From NCBI RefSeq assembly GCF_000744885.1, contig NZ_JQMV01000003.1, forward strand, positions 1,488,001 to 1,552,000: a stretch of 64,000 nucleotides of DNA, in the 5' to 3' direction. Positions within the stretch are counted from its first letter, which is position 1, and every line of letters starts with the position of its first letter. This DNA comes from Thermus amyloliquefaciens. GTDB lineage: Bacteria; Deinococcota; Deinococci; Deinococcales; Thermaceae. The notes under the pieces were generated by a model. It made no database searches. It was not told the origin of the DNA and saw only the letters and a list, made by a program, of their open reading frames with translations. This document shows, in pieces, positions 29,066 through 38,423 of this stretch. The translations under genes were made by a program, and so were the position numbers.

Positions 29066-29094
29066 GCACCCCGAAGGCCGCGCACCCCGAAGGC
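29066..29094 (+). repeat. tandem 13-bp direct repeat upstream of the regulator gene
   Basis: GCACCCCGAAGGC occurs at 29066-29078 and again at 29082-29094, a 16-bp period. It lies between the operon promoter and the regulator start. Spaced direct repeats are a typical operator design for DeoR-family proteins, so autoregulation is possible. Confidence 0.5.
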
Positions 29095-29115
29095 AGGAAT
29101 GGCACAATGGGTTCC

Positions 29116-29889
29116 ATGCCCTCCCTCGAGGCCCAGACCCGGCGGGAAAGGATCCTCAGGCTCCTCAAGCAGGACGGCCAGGTGCGGGTGGCCGACCTGG
29201 CCAAGGCCCTCGGGGTCTCCCAGGTCACGGTGCGGGCCGACCTCGAGGCCTTGGAGCGGGAGGGGAAGCTCAGGCGTCTGCGGGGTGGAGCTGTGCTTTG
29301 GGAGGCCCGGCGGTTTGAGCTCCCCCTCGAGGTCACCCGTACCCTTCACGCCAAGGCGAAGGAGGCCATCGGCAGGCGGGCGGCGGGGCTTGTCAAGGAC
29401 GGGGATGTGGTGATCTTGGACGTGGGGAGCACTACCACCGAGATGGCCAAGGCCCTTCCCTCTACCCTTAGGGACGTGGTGGTGGTCACCAGCGCCCTCA
29501 ACATCGCCCTCCTCCTCGAGAGCCACCCGGGGATCACCGTGATCGTCACCGGAGGGAGGCTCAGGCCCCTGCAACACTCCCTGGTGAACCCCTTCGGCAC
29601 CCTCCTCCTGGAGGAGCTGAACGCCGACAAGGCCTTCCTGGGGTGCAACGGGGTTCACCCGGAGCGGGGCTTCACCAACACCAACTTGGAGGAGGCCGAG
29701 ATCAAGAAGGTCATGGTCCGGGCGGCCCGGGAGGTCTACTTCCTGGCGGACCACTCCAAGCTCCTCCAGGTGGCCGCGGCCAAGATCGCGCCCCTCTCCG
29801 CGGCCACCCGACTCATTACCGACAAAAAGGCCCATCGCGAGACCCTAAAGGCCTTGGAGGAGGCGGGGCTGAAGACAGAGCTGGCCTAG
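29116..29889 (+). CDS. DeoR/GlpR-family transcriptional regulator
   Basis: 257 residues. N-terminal helix-turn-helix RRERILRLLKQDGQVRVADLAKALGVSQVTVRADL in which the second helix carries the DeoR signature. The C-terminal sugar-phosphate-sensing domain has ILDVGSTTTEMAKAL, VTGGRLRPLQHSLVNP and the FLGCNGVHPERGFT motif. It is divergent from the galactoside/glycerol operon and most likely represses it, releasing in response to a sugar phosphate or glycerol-3-phosphate. ATG at 29116 is chosen (a CACAAT box is 7 nt upstream); ATG 29107 is also in frame. It ends tail-to-tail with the peptidase gene, sharing CTAG. Confidence 0.9.
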   Translation: MPSLEAQTRRERILRLLKQDGQVRVADLAKALGVSQVTVRADLEALEREGKLRRLRGGAVLWEARRFELPLEVTRTLHAKAKEAIGRRAAGLVKDGDVVILDVGSTTTEMAKALPSTLRDVVVVTSALNIALLLESHPGITVIVTGGRLRPLQHSLVNPFGTLLLEELNADKAFLGCNGVHPERGFTNTNLEEAEIKKVMVRAAREVYFLADHSKLLQVAAAKIAPLSAATRLITDKKAHRETLKALEEAGLKTELA

Positions 29890-30877
29890 CGAAAGAGGTC
29901 GGGCCGCCGCCTCCCCCCCACCTCCACCGCCGGCCAGAAGGGGTCCTCCGTAAGGTTCAGGAGCCCTCCCTCTCTGAGGAGGAAGGTGTCCTCCACCTTG
30001 GCCCCCGCTAGGCTCGGGTTCCAGGCGAGGGCCATCCCCGCTTCCAGAACCAAAGGATGCCCCGGCGTGGCCACCGCCTCCCGGGACCGGTACCCCCCAA
30101 GACCCCCCTGGTGGTGCTCCTCCCAGGCCCCGGGGAAGCCCACCCGGGCGTAGGCCTCCTGGAGGGCGGCAAAGACCTCCCCTAAGCTGGCCCCGGGCCG
30201 GGAGGCGGCAAGGGCCGCCTCCTCCACCTCCAGCACCCTGCGGTAGCGGGCCTCCACCCTGGGATGGCCGGAGGAAACCATCCGGGTCAGGTTCGCCACC
30301 AGCCCCCGCCGGGCCGCGCAGACCACCGCCATAAAGGCCCGCCCCAGAGGCCTTTCCTTGGGCAGGGGATGGCGGTGCCGGAAAAGCCGTTCCTCCCCCG
30401 CCACCAGGAGGAGAAGGGGCCGGATCCCCTGTCCCCAGAGGGCCTCGGCCAAAGCCCCGGCAAGCTCGCATTCCCGCCACTCCCCCCTCGCCCCCGCACC
30501 ACCTCCCCCACCGCCATCGCCGCCTCCCGCCCGAGGTGGATGAAGGCCTCCTGCGCCTCTTGGGAAAGGACCAGGCGGAGGGGGGTGAGGTCGTGCTCCA
30601 GGTCGCTTGGGCTTGGGGGCGGAGGAAAGGCGTACCAGGGGTGGACGCGCACGGGAAGCCCCAAGGCCTCCTCCTCCGCCATCCTCGGGTGCTCCACCCG
30701 GCTCGTGTGGAGGACCATCTCCTCCCCCACCTCGAGGTAGGCCACGCTCTCCCCCATCCCCAGGGTGTTCTCCCCGCCTACCAGCCAGGCGAAGTTCTCG
30801 GGCCGGGCCACGAAGAAGCGGGGAAAGCCCCGCTCCTCCATGAAGCGGCGAAGGCGCCCGTAAGCCTCTCGGTCCAT
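29886..30877 (-). pseudogene. M24-family (Xaa-Pro dipeptidase-like) peptidase with a frameshift
   Basis: The N-terminal part, from the ATG at 30877, reads MDREAYGRLRRFMEERGFPR and continues to about 30488. The C-terminal part continues in another frame from WRECELAGALAEALWGQG to RRPDLFR at 29886. The break coincides with a run of six G on the coding strand (30482-30487). One extra G would restore a single frame of about 330 residues, a normal length for the family, joining VRGRGG to EWRECELAG. It is therefore either a recent inactivation, a sequencing slip in a homopolymer, or slippage-dependent expression. Last gene of the ydjC-GPH-GH2 cluster. Confidence 0.75.
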
Positions 30878-30885
30878 GCCCCAGG

Positions 30886-32934
30886 CTACCAAGCTACCCC
30901 TCCCGGGAGGAGGGGGGAGAGGTACTCCAGGGCCACCTCCTGCCGGGACCAAAGCCTTTCCCCTTCCCAGGCCTCCCCCACCAGGCGGTAAACCCCCGGG
31001 GGAAGCTTCCTCAAAGCCTCCTCTAGGGGAAGGAAGCGGGCCTGGACCTCGAGGGGGCTTTCCCAAAGCTCCCCCAGGCTGAAAAACCTTCGGGCCTCCC
31101 CGGGGGCCAGGGCCACCTCCTCCTCGTAAAGGGAAAGATCTTGCGGGCCTTCCAGGAAAAGGTGGACCCGAAGGCTTAAGGGCCTTTCCAGGTCGCTTAT
31201 GAGCCAGGCCTCCTGCAGGGGAGGCCCTCCCACCTCCATCCTTTCCCGGTAGGGAACCAGGGAGATCAAAACCGGGCTGCTGGACTCCTTCAGGGCGTGG
31301 TAGCCCCTCTTGGGCACCCGCTCCACGTCCACCACCGCCCAGGTGATCCCCTCCCAGGGCTCCACGAACATGAACTGGAAGTAGCCCACCACCCTCCCCT
31401 TCCCCCGCCGGTAGGCGTGGATGGCAAACTCCAGTAGCCTCGCCTGGTAGGCCTGGGAGTTCTCCACAAACTCCTCCAGGGACCCCCCAACCTCCACCCC
31501 CGCCACCCGGAAGGTCTCGTGGGGCTGGAAGTTGTGGTAGGCGTAGACCTCCCACCTGGGAGGCCAGGCCGCTTCCCCCAGGACCCGGCGCAGGAGTTCC
31601 GCCCGGGGCAGGGCCTGGGCCCCAAACTCGGAAGGCAAGGGGGCTCCGGGAAGGGCCAGGAAGTCCCGGTAGTGCCCCCAGTACCAGCCCGGGTAGGGAT
31701 GCTCGCGGAAGTCCGAGGCCTCCTTCGCCGGCCGGGTGGGGTCTTGGGCCCTTAGTTCCGCCGCCAGAAGGGGCCCGAGGAGGTGCCGGTTGTGGGTGGG
31801 CTCGTTCTGCGCACACCAGAGGTAAAGGGAAGGGTGGGCCCCCAGGTGCTCCACCATGGCCCGCACCTGGCGCAGGGCCTCCCCCGCGAAGGCCTCGTCC
31901 GCGGCGTAGCCCCACTGCAAGGGGAAGTCCTGCCAGACCAAGACCCCCTCCCGGTCGCAGGCCCGGTAGAAGGCCGGATGGGTCACGTGGGCGTGGACCC
32001 GCACCGCGTTCAGGTTGGCCTCCTTGAGGAGGGCCACGTCCCTTTGGGCCAGGTCCTCGGTGTAGGCCGAAAGCCACTGGGTGGGGATGATGTTGGTGCC
32101 CCTCAGGAAAAGCCTCCTGCCATTTAGGAGGAGCCAGCCTTCCCCGTCCAGCTCCACGGTGCGGAAGCCCAAGGGGGCGCTGAGCCTGGCCCCCAGGACC
32201 TCCGCCTCGAGGCGGAAGAGGTGGGGGAAGCCCCGCTCCCACACCTCCCAAAGGGGCATCCCGGGAAGGTCCCACACCACCTCCCGCCAGGCCCGGCCCG
32301 CCTCTCCCTCCAGGAAAAGTTCCCGCTCCAGGGCCTCCCCCGGGAAGTTCTCCGGAAGAAGCCTTAGGCGTAGGGGCTCCCGAAAGGCCCTGGGGGCATC
32401 CACCAGGAGCCGCACCAGAAGCCGCCAGCCCCCGGGCTGGGGGTGGAGGCGGTGGGTGAGGCCGAGGAGGGCCACCCCCTCCCGGAAAAAGACCTCCACC
32501 CCACCCCAAAGCCCCCCCGTTCCCCGCTCCTGGCCCCGTTCCGTGGTCCCCCCGGGACGGCAGTCGTGCTGGCCAAAGACCCCTTTGATCTGCCGCTTGA
32601 ACCGGGGCCAGACCCCCAGGGGCTCCTTGGGGGCGGAAACCCGGAGGAGGAGTTCCCGCCCCGGGGGAAGCTCCAAAAGCCAGGGGAAGAAGTACCCCTC
32701 GTGCCGCCCCAGGTAGGTGCCCCCCACCCAGGCCTCCTGGTAGTAGTCCCCAAAGGAGCGGAGGAAGCGCCTGGGTCCGCCCTCGGGAAGGGCCAGGCGG
32801 TACCAGCCCACCTCCGCCTCCAGGCCCTCGAGGCTCCACTGGTGGGGAAGCGCCACCTCCCGCCACCCCTCCTCCGGAAGCTCCTCCGGCCTCGCGGCCC
32901 CGTGGGCCAGGAAGTGCACCCGTTCCAGCCTCAT
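30886..32934 (-). CDS. GH2-family glycoside hydrolase (beta-mannosidase-like)
   Basis: 682 residues. It has an N-terminal jelly-roll (GDYYQEAWVGG is the usual GH2 sugar-binding stretch), Ig-like domains, then a TIM barrel beginning LFLRGTNIIPTQW. Putative acid/base Glu378 in WCAQNEPTHN and nucleophile Glu436 in PSEFGAQALP; the latter fits beta-mannosidases (SEFGxQ). A GH2 exo-glucosaminidase is a second possibility because a ChbG/YdjC-type deacetylase gene is in the same operon. No signal peptide. The ATG overlaps the upstream transporter gene by 4 nt. Confidence 0.85.
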   Translation of the reverse strand: MRLERVHFLAHGAARPEELPEEGWREVALPHQWSLEGLEAEVGWYRLALPEGGPRRFLRSFGDYYQEAWVGGTYLGRHEGYFFPWLLELPPGRELLLRVSAPKEPLGVWPRFKRQIKGVFGQHDCRPGGTTERGQERGTGGLWGGVEVFFREGVALLGLTHRLHPQPGGWRLLVRLLVDAPRAFREPLRLRLLPENFPGEALERELFLEGEAGRAWREVVWDLPGMPLWEVWERGFPHLFRLEAEVLGARLSAPLGFRTVELDGEGWLLLNGRRLFLRGTNIIPTQWLSAYTEDLAQRDVALLKEANLNAVRVHAHVTHPAFYRACDREGVLVWQDFPLQWGYAADEAFAGEALRQVRAMVEHLGAHPSLYLWCAQNEPTHNRHLLGPLLAAELRAQDPTRPAKEASDFREHPYPGWYWGHYRDFLALPGAPLPSEFGAQALPRAELLRRVLGEAAWPPRWEVYAYHNFQPHETFRVAGVEVGGSLEEFVENSQAYQARLLEFAIHAYRRGKGRVVGYFQFMFVEPWEGITWAVVDVERVPKRGYHALKESSSPVLISLVPYRERMEVGGPPLQEAWLISDLERPLSLRVHLFLEGPQDLSLYEEEVALAPGEARRFFSLGELWESPLEVQARFLPLEEALRKLPPGVYRLVGEAWEGERLWSRQEVALEYLSPLLPGGVAW

Positions 32935-34184
32935 TCCCGCACCTCGTGGGGGAAAAGGGCAGCGAGGAGGTAGGCCAGGAGGATGGCCGCCCCCGGGATC
33001 ACCGCCACCAGGAAGCGGAAGGCGAGCCCCGGGTTCGGCCCCGGCTCCTCCCCGCTCACGTACCCGAAGAGGGGCCCAAGGAGGGCAAAGGCAAGCCCCA
33101 CCAAGGCCCCCGAGGCCCGGCCCAGAAGCCCCACCAGGCTGTAGTAGGCCCCTTCCCGCCTCGTGCCCGTCCTCTCCGCGTCCAGGTCAATGACCTTAGC
33201 CATCACCACCTCCCCCGTGACCCTGACCCCGGCAAACCCCACCCCCACCAGGGCCCCCACCAGGAGGGCAGGGAAAAGGCTTTGCGGCAGGAAGAGGAGG
33301 AGGGCGGCAAGCCCCATGAGGAGGTGGGCGAGCCGCCAGGCCCGCTTGCCCCCCAGGGCCCCTGCCAGCCGCCCCCAGAGGAAGACCGAGGGCAGGGCCA
33401 CCAGGAAGACCGCGGCGAAGAGGAAGGCGGTGGCCGCCTCGGGAAGGCCCAGGCTGTGCTTGGCGTAGAAGGCCATGCCCGTCTGGATCACCATGCGGCC
33501 AAACTCAAAGAGAAGCCCCACCAAAGCCACCACCCAGAAGGCCCGGTTGGTCAGGACCAGGCGGAAGGACTCCCTTAGCCCCAGGCCGCTTTCCGCCTTG
33601 GGGTCCTCCTGGATCCCCGGGAAAAAGAAGAGGAAGGCCATAAGAGCAAGCCCGGCGAAGAGGAGGGCCATGCCCAAAAACCCCACCTGGGCGTAGACCA
33701 AAGGGGCTAGGGCTATCCCCAGGATCAGGCCAAAAAGCTCCGCGCCCCGCTTTAAGGCGGCAGCCCCAGCCCTTTCGGAAAGCCCGCGAAACATCTCCGG
33801 GAAGAGGGCCCCGTGGTTGGTCCAGACCACCGTGGCCATGGTCTCGTACAGGACGATGGCCACCGCGAAGTAGTAGGGCAGGACCCCAGGGCTTCGGGCC
33901 CAGTCGGGCACCCAGAAGACCAGGAGGTAGAAGAGGAGGAAAAGGGGAACGCCCAGAAGAAGCCAGGGCCGCCTGCGGCCCAAGCGGGTCTTGGTGCGGT
34001 CGGAAAGGTGGCCAAAGAGGGGGTCGTTCACCGCGTCCCAGAAGGCGTAGGCGGTGCGGGCCAGGGCGTAGAAGGTGGCGGAGAGACCAAGCCTCTCCAG
34101 GTAGAAGAAGGCCAGGTACGTGCCGAAACTCTCCGAGACCAGGGTGAGTCCCAGCTGGCCGGCCGCATAGCGCCAAGGTTTCAC
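32931..34184 (-). CDS. GPH-family (MelB-like) sugar:cation symporter
   Basis: 417 residues with about twelve membrane helices. FWDAVNDPLFGHLSDRTKTRLGRRRPW is the diagnostic GPH loop (first helix pair Asp residues and the basic LGRRRP). It imports an oligosaccharide or glycoside with Na+ or H+. It overlaps ydjC (ATGA) and the GH2 gene (ATGA), so it should carry the substrate those enzymes handle. Confidence 0.9.
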   Translation of the reverse strand: MKPWRYAAGQLGLTLVSESFGTYLAFFYLERLGLSATFYALARTAYAFWDAVNDPLFGHLSDRTKTRLGRRRPWLLLGVPLFLLFYLLVFWVPDWARSPGVLPYYFAVAIVLYETMATVVWTNHGALFPEMFRGLSERAGAAALKRGAELFGLILGIALAPLVYAQVGFLGMALLFAGLALMAFLFFFPGIQEDPKAESGLGLRESFRLVLTNRAFWVVALVGLLFEFGRMVIQTGMAFYAKHSLGLPEAATAFLFAAVFLVALPSVFLWGRLAGALGGKRAWRLAHLLMGLAALLLFLPQSLFPALLVGALVGVGFAGVRVTGEVVMAKVIDLDAERTGTRREGAYYSLVGLLGRASGALVGLAFALLGPLFGYVSGEEPGPNPGLAFRFLVAVIPGAAILLAYLLAALFPHEVRE

Positions 34185-34972
34185 AGGACCTCCTTCACGG
34201 CCCTCCAGGTGAGGGGGTGGAACTCAGCGAGCACCCGGCGCACCTCCGGGTGGGCCAGGGCGAAGTAGTCCGCCTCCCGCGTCCGCCAGTCGGGGAGGGC
34301 CCGGCCCTCAGGGGTGGGGAGGGCGCTGTGGTGGACCAGCTGGTAAAGCCCCGCGGGGAGGCGGGAAAGGTCCAGGTAGAAGCCGAGCCGCTCCTCTGGG
34401 GGCAGGCCGTAGGGGTCCAGGAAGCGCACCGCGGGAAAGGGGGCTTCCCGCAAAAGCCTCTCCAGGTCCGGGAGGAAGGCGGGGGGTACCCCCAGGCCCT
34501 CGAGGCTTTCCGGCAGCAACGGGGGCAGGCGGTACTCCCAGGCCAGGCGCAGGTACACCTCCGCCAGGTCGGGCCGGAGCACCGCCCCCTGGTGGACGTC
34601 CAGGTGCGTGGGGGTAAAAAGGCGTTGGGCCGCCTGGATCTGGGCCCTAAGCTCCCGTTCCACCTCCTCCGGGCGGGCCCTTTGCCAAAGCACCTCCAAG
34701 GAGTCGGGAAAGTACCCGGCCTCGTCCCTCAGGCTTTCCCCTTCCGTGAGGGGGCGCATCCTGGGGGCAGGCCACTCGCTGGTGAGGGTGAGGTGCACCC
34801 CCAGGTCCTCCCCCCGCACCCCGCTGGCCCAGGCCCCCGGGACCATCACGCTCCCCGTGGGGAAGCCCAGGGCCTGGTAGGCGCCATTTTGCGCGTGGGT
34901 CAGGCCCAGGTCGTCGTGATGCAGGATGAGGACCCGCCGCCCCCCAAGGCCCAGCCGCTCCAAAAGGTCCAT
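34181..34972 (-). CDS. ChbG/YdjC-family carbohydrate deacetylase
   Basis: 263 residues. LILHHDDLGLTHAQNGA carries the metal-binding Asp, GVHLTLTSEW and FTPTHLDVHQG the paired His motifs, all as in the ChbG family that removes an N-acetyl group from chitooligosaccharides. AAGGAGGAGG precedes the ATG at 34972, which is chosen over the longer open frame. It is the first gene of a four-gene sugar cluster; a TAGAAT box lies upstream (about 34998-35003). Substrate not proven. Confidence 0.88.
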   Translation of the reverse strand: MDLLERLGLGGRRVLILHHDDLGLTHAQNGAYQALGFPTGSVMVPGAWASGVRGEDLGVHLTLTSEWPAPRMRPLTEGESLRDEAGYFPDSLEVLWQRARPEEVERELRAQIQAAQRLFTPTHLDVHQGAVLRPDLAEVYLRLAWEYRLPPLLPESLEGLGVPPAFLPDLERLLREAPFPAVRFLDPYGLPPEERLGFYLDLSRLPAGLYQLVHHSALPTPEGRALPDWRTREADYFALAHPEVRRVLAEFHPLTWRAVKEVL

Positions 34973-35145
34973 GCCTCCTCCTTTCCCTTGGCTCCATTCT
35001 AAAGGGAAGGGGGGCCTTTCCGGGCCAGGTACCCCTTGAGGGGGGCCAAGGAAGGGCCAGCTTTTCGTTGCCGAAGGGGTAACCCTCCTGCCCGGGCGCT
35101 TCACCCCAAGGGACCCGGCGGGAAGAAAAGGACCCGTTGGAGGGC

Positions 35146-36123
<978 letters not shown>

Positions 36124-36702
36124 TTAGCCCCTTTCCCCCAAGCCTTGGGAAAGATCCCGGCCGTTAAAGCGATCCGCACAAGGGAGAAGCCCTTCCCTCA
36201 CCCAGCAGAGCACGGCCTCCTTGGCCGCCTCGAGGACCCTCTCCACCACCGGCCATTCCTCGGGAAGGAAGGGGGAAAGCACGTACTCCGCCCCCTTTTC
36301 CCGGGAAGGGGGCTTGCCGATGCCCAAGCGCAGACGGTGGAAGGCCTGCGTCCCCAAGGCCTCGGCGATGGAGGCCACCCCCCGGTTGCCCGCGGGGCTA
36401 CCCCCGGCCTTCAGGCGCAAGCGGCCTAGGGGCAGGTCCATCTCGTCGTGGACCACCAAGAGGCGCTCGGGGGGGATCTTGTAGAAGCGCACCAGGGGAG
36501 CCACCGCCTGCCCGCTTAGGTTGTAGTAGGTGAGGGGCTTGAGGAAGATCCCCCTCTTCCCCTCCACCTCCACCTCGGCCATAAGGGCCTTCCCCTTCTC
36601 CCGGAAGGGGAAGCCCAGACGGTCCAGGACCATGAAGCCCAGGTTGTGCCGGGTCCTGGCGTACCTTTCCCCCGGGTTGCCCTGGCCCACCACCAAAAAC
36701 AT
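36124..36702 (-). CDS. pth: peptidyl-tRNA hydrolase
   Basis: 192 residues. Releases stalled peptidyl-tRNA. VVGQGNPGERYARTRHNLGFMVLD carries the catalytic His (about residue 20) and FLKPLTYYNLSGQAV, HDEMDLPLGRLRLKAGGSPAGNRGV the remaining active-site and tRNA-binding motifs. The ATG at 36702 has GGGAGGGG upstream. Position next to rplY and prs is the classic bacterial order. Confidence 0.95.
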   Translation of the reverse strand: MFLVVGQGNPGERYARTRHNLGFMVLDRLGFPFREKGKALMAEVEVEGKRGIFLKPLTYYNLSGQAVAPLVRFYKIPPERLLVVHDEMDLPLGRLRLKAGGSPAGNRGVASIAEALGTQAFHRLRLGIGKPPSREKGAEYVLSPFLPEEWPVVERVLEAAKEAVLCWVREGLLPCADRFNGRDLSQGLGERG

Positions 36703-36781
36703 CCGCCCCCCTCCCAAAAAGAAGGTGGGACCGCCCTCGGATCCCACCCCCTCAAGGGGCAAGCCCCCCGTGGGGCCTGCC

Positions 36782-37402
36782 TCACTCCTCCTCTTCCTTC
36801 TTGCCCTTCTTGATGACCTCGGGCTCCGCGGGGGCCTCGAGGGCCTCCGCCGCCAGCTTCTCCACGTCCTCGGGCGGCACCACGGCGGCGATGGTCTCCT
36901 CGGGGGAGACCGCAAGCCGCACCCCCTCGGGAAGCTTCAGGTCGGCGGCGTGCAGGCTATCCCCGATGCCCAGGCCGGAAACATCCACCTCGATGAACTC
37001 GGGGATGTTCCGGGGGGAGACCCGGACCAGGATGTCCCGGTGCACCTCCTGCAAGACGCCGCCCTCCCGCACCCCCTGGGGGGTGCCCACGAAGCGCAAG
37101 GGGATGTACATCTCCACGGGCTCGTCGGAGAGGACGTAGAAGTCCACGTGCTCGGGGCGGCGGCGGCGCTTGTCCAGGTTCACCTGGCGAACCAGGGTGG
37201 GAAGCTCCTGGCCATCGGGGAGCTCGAGGACGATCACGTGGTGGATGGAAGCCTGGCGGAAGACCTTGTCAAACTCCCCTAGCTCCACGTACACCTTGCG
37301 GTTCAGGTGCTTGTTGTAGATGACGCCGGGGAGCTTCCCCGCACGGCGCAAGGCGGCGGGCTTCTCCCCTTCCCGGTACTGGGCTTTCAAACGGTATTCC
37401 AT
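36782..37402 (-). CDS. rplY: 50S ribosomal protein L25, CTC/TL5 form
   Basis: 206 residues: an N-terminal 5S-rRNA-binding L25 domain plus the C-terminal CTC extension, ending in an acidic/lysine tail (EVIKKGKKEEEE). It agrees closely with Thermus TL5. MEYRLKAQYREGEKPAALRR begins at the ATG 37402 with GGAGGAG upstream. Order prs-rplY-pth is conserved. The 79-nt gap to pth contains a GC-rich hairpin-prone stretch. Confidence 0.96.
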   Translation of the reverse strand: MEYRLKAQYREGEKPAALRRAGKLPGVIYNKHLNRKVYVELGEFDKVFRQASIHHVIVLELPDGQELPTLVRQVNLDKRRRRPEHVDFYVLSDEPVEMYIPLRFVGTPQGVREGGVLQEVHRDILVRVSPRNIPEFIEVDVSGLGIGDSLHAADLKLPEGVRLAVSPEETIAAVVPPEDVEKLAAEALEAPAEPEVIKKGKKEEEE

Positions 37403-37485
37403 GTCTCCTCCTAGCAAAAGGCGAAGGCCCCCAAGGGGCACACTATGGGAAAGCTTAGCACATCCCCTTGCCTTCCTTCCACACC

Positions 37486-38409
37486 TCAGATCAAGGCGCT
37501 CACCGACTGGTTGGTGTGCACGTGCTGGATGGCCTGCGCCAGGAGTTCGGCGGTGGAAAGCACGGTGTAGCCCCCGTCCTTGAGGGGGATGGTGTCGGTG
37601 AAAATCACCTCCCGGATGGCAGGGTGGGCGAGGTTCTCCCTGGCCTCCCCCACCAACACGGGGTGGGTGGCCATGACCACCACCTCGGGCAAGGCCCCCG
37701 CCTGGAGAAGGGCCTCCACCCCCCGCCGGATGGTCCCCCCGGTGGAGACGATGTCGTCTATGATCAGGGGCCTCTTCCCCGCCACCTCCCCGATCACGTA
37801 GGTGACCGCGGTCTCCTTGGGGCCATAGCGGCGCTTGGCCAGCATGGCAAAGGGCAGGCCCAACCGTTCGGAAAGCCGCCTCGCCTCCTCCGCCCGGCCG
37901 GCATCCGGGGAGACCACCACGGCGTTTTCCGTATATCCCCTTTCCTGCATGTAGCGGGCAAAAAGGCGCACCGCGGAGAGGTGGTCCACGGGGATGTCAA
38001 AAAAGCCCTGGATCTGGGGAGCGTGCAGGTCAATGGCGATCACCCGGTGTACCCCCACCGCCTCCAGGAGGCCCGCCACCAGCTTGGCGCTCACCGGCTC
38101 CCGGCCCTGGGTCTGCTTGTCCTGGCGGGCGTAGCCGAAGTAGGGGATCACGGCGTTGATGCGCCCGGCGGAGCTCCTGCGGGCGGCATCGGCCAGGAGG
38201 AGGAGTTCCATCAGGTGGTCGTTGACCGGGGGGCAGGTGGGCTGGATGAGGTAGACATCCTCCCCCCGCACGCTCTCCAGAAGGCGCACCCGCACCTCGC
38301 CGTCGGGGAAGCGATCCACCAGGGCTTTGCCTAGGGGTACCCCTAAGGCCTCCGCCACCCGCCGGGCCAGATCGGGGTGGGCATTCCCCGTGAAGATCCG
38401 GATTTCCAT
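37486..38409 (-). CDS. prs: ribose-phosphate pyrophosphokinase
   Basis: 307 residues. Makes PRPP from ribose-5-phosphate and ATP. IRIFTGNAHPDLARRVAEALG, the ATP motif YFGYARQDKQ, the class I PRPP loop LIIDDIVSTGGT and the flag region HAPQIQGFFDIPVDHL are present. GGGAGGGG before the ATG. It follows mtnN after 14 nt. Confidence 0.96.
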   Translation of the reverse strand: MEIRIFTGNAHPDLARRVAEALGVPLGKALVDRFPDGEVRVRLLESVRGEDVYLIQPTCPPVNDHLMELLLLADAARRSSAGRINAVIPYFGYARQDKQTQGREPVSAKLVAGLLEAVGVHRVIAIDLHAPQIQGFFDIPVDHLSAVRLFARYMQERGYTENAVVVSPDAGRAEEARRLSERLGLPFAMLAKRRYGPKETAVTYVIGEVAGKRPLIIDDIVSTGGTIRRGVEALLQAGALPEVVVMATHPVLVGEARENLAHPAIREVIFTDTIPLKDGGYTVLSTAELLAQAIQHVHTNQSVSALI

Positions 38410-38423
38410 GGGCCCCTCCCCTT

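Noticed and set aside
30287-32866. 859-codon minus-strand frame across the GH2 gene
   Set aside because: Only its last ~197 codons (from 30877) are the M24 peptidase N-terminus. The rest is a Gly/Pro/Arg-rich out-of-frame reading of the GH2 gene.
34973-35145. A fourth copy of the ~90-bp repeat after ddl
   Set aside because: It follows a stop codon and has GC-rich hairpins, but the ordered blocks (GTACCC, GGCTTGCGCC, AAGGCTT) are not present.
36703-36781. A repeat copy between pth and rplY
   Set aside because: Shares only a GGGGCTTGC-like stretch with the core; too short and GC-biased to count.
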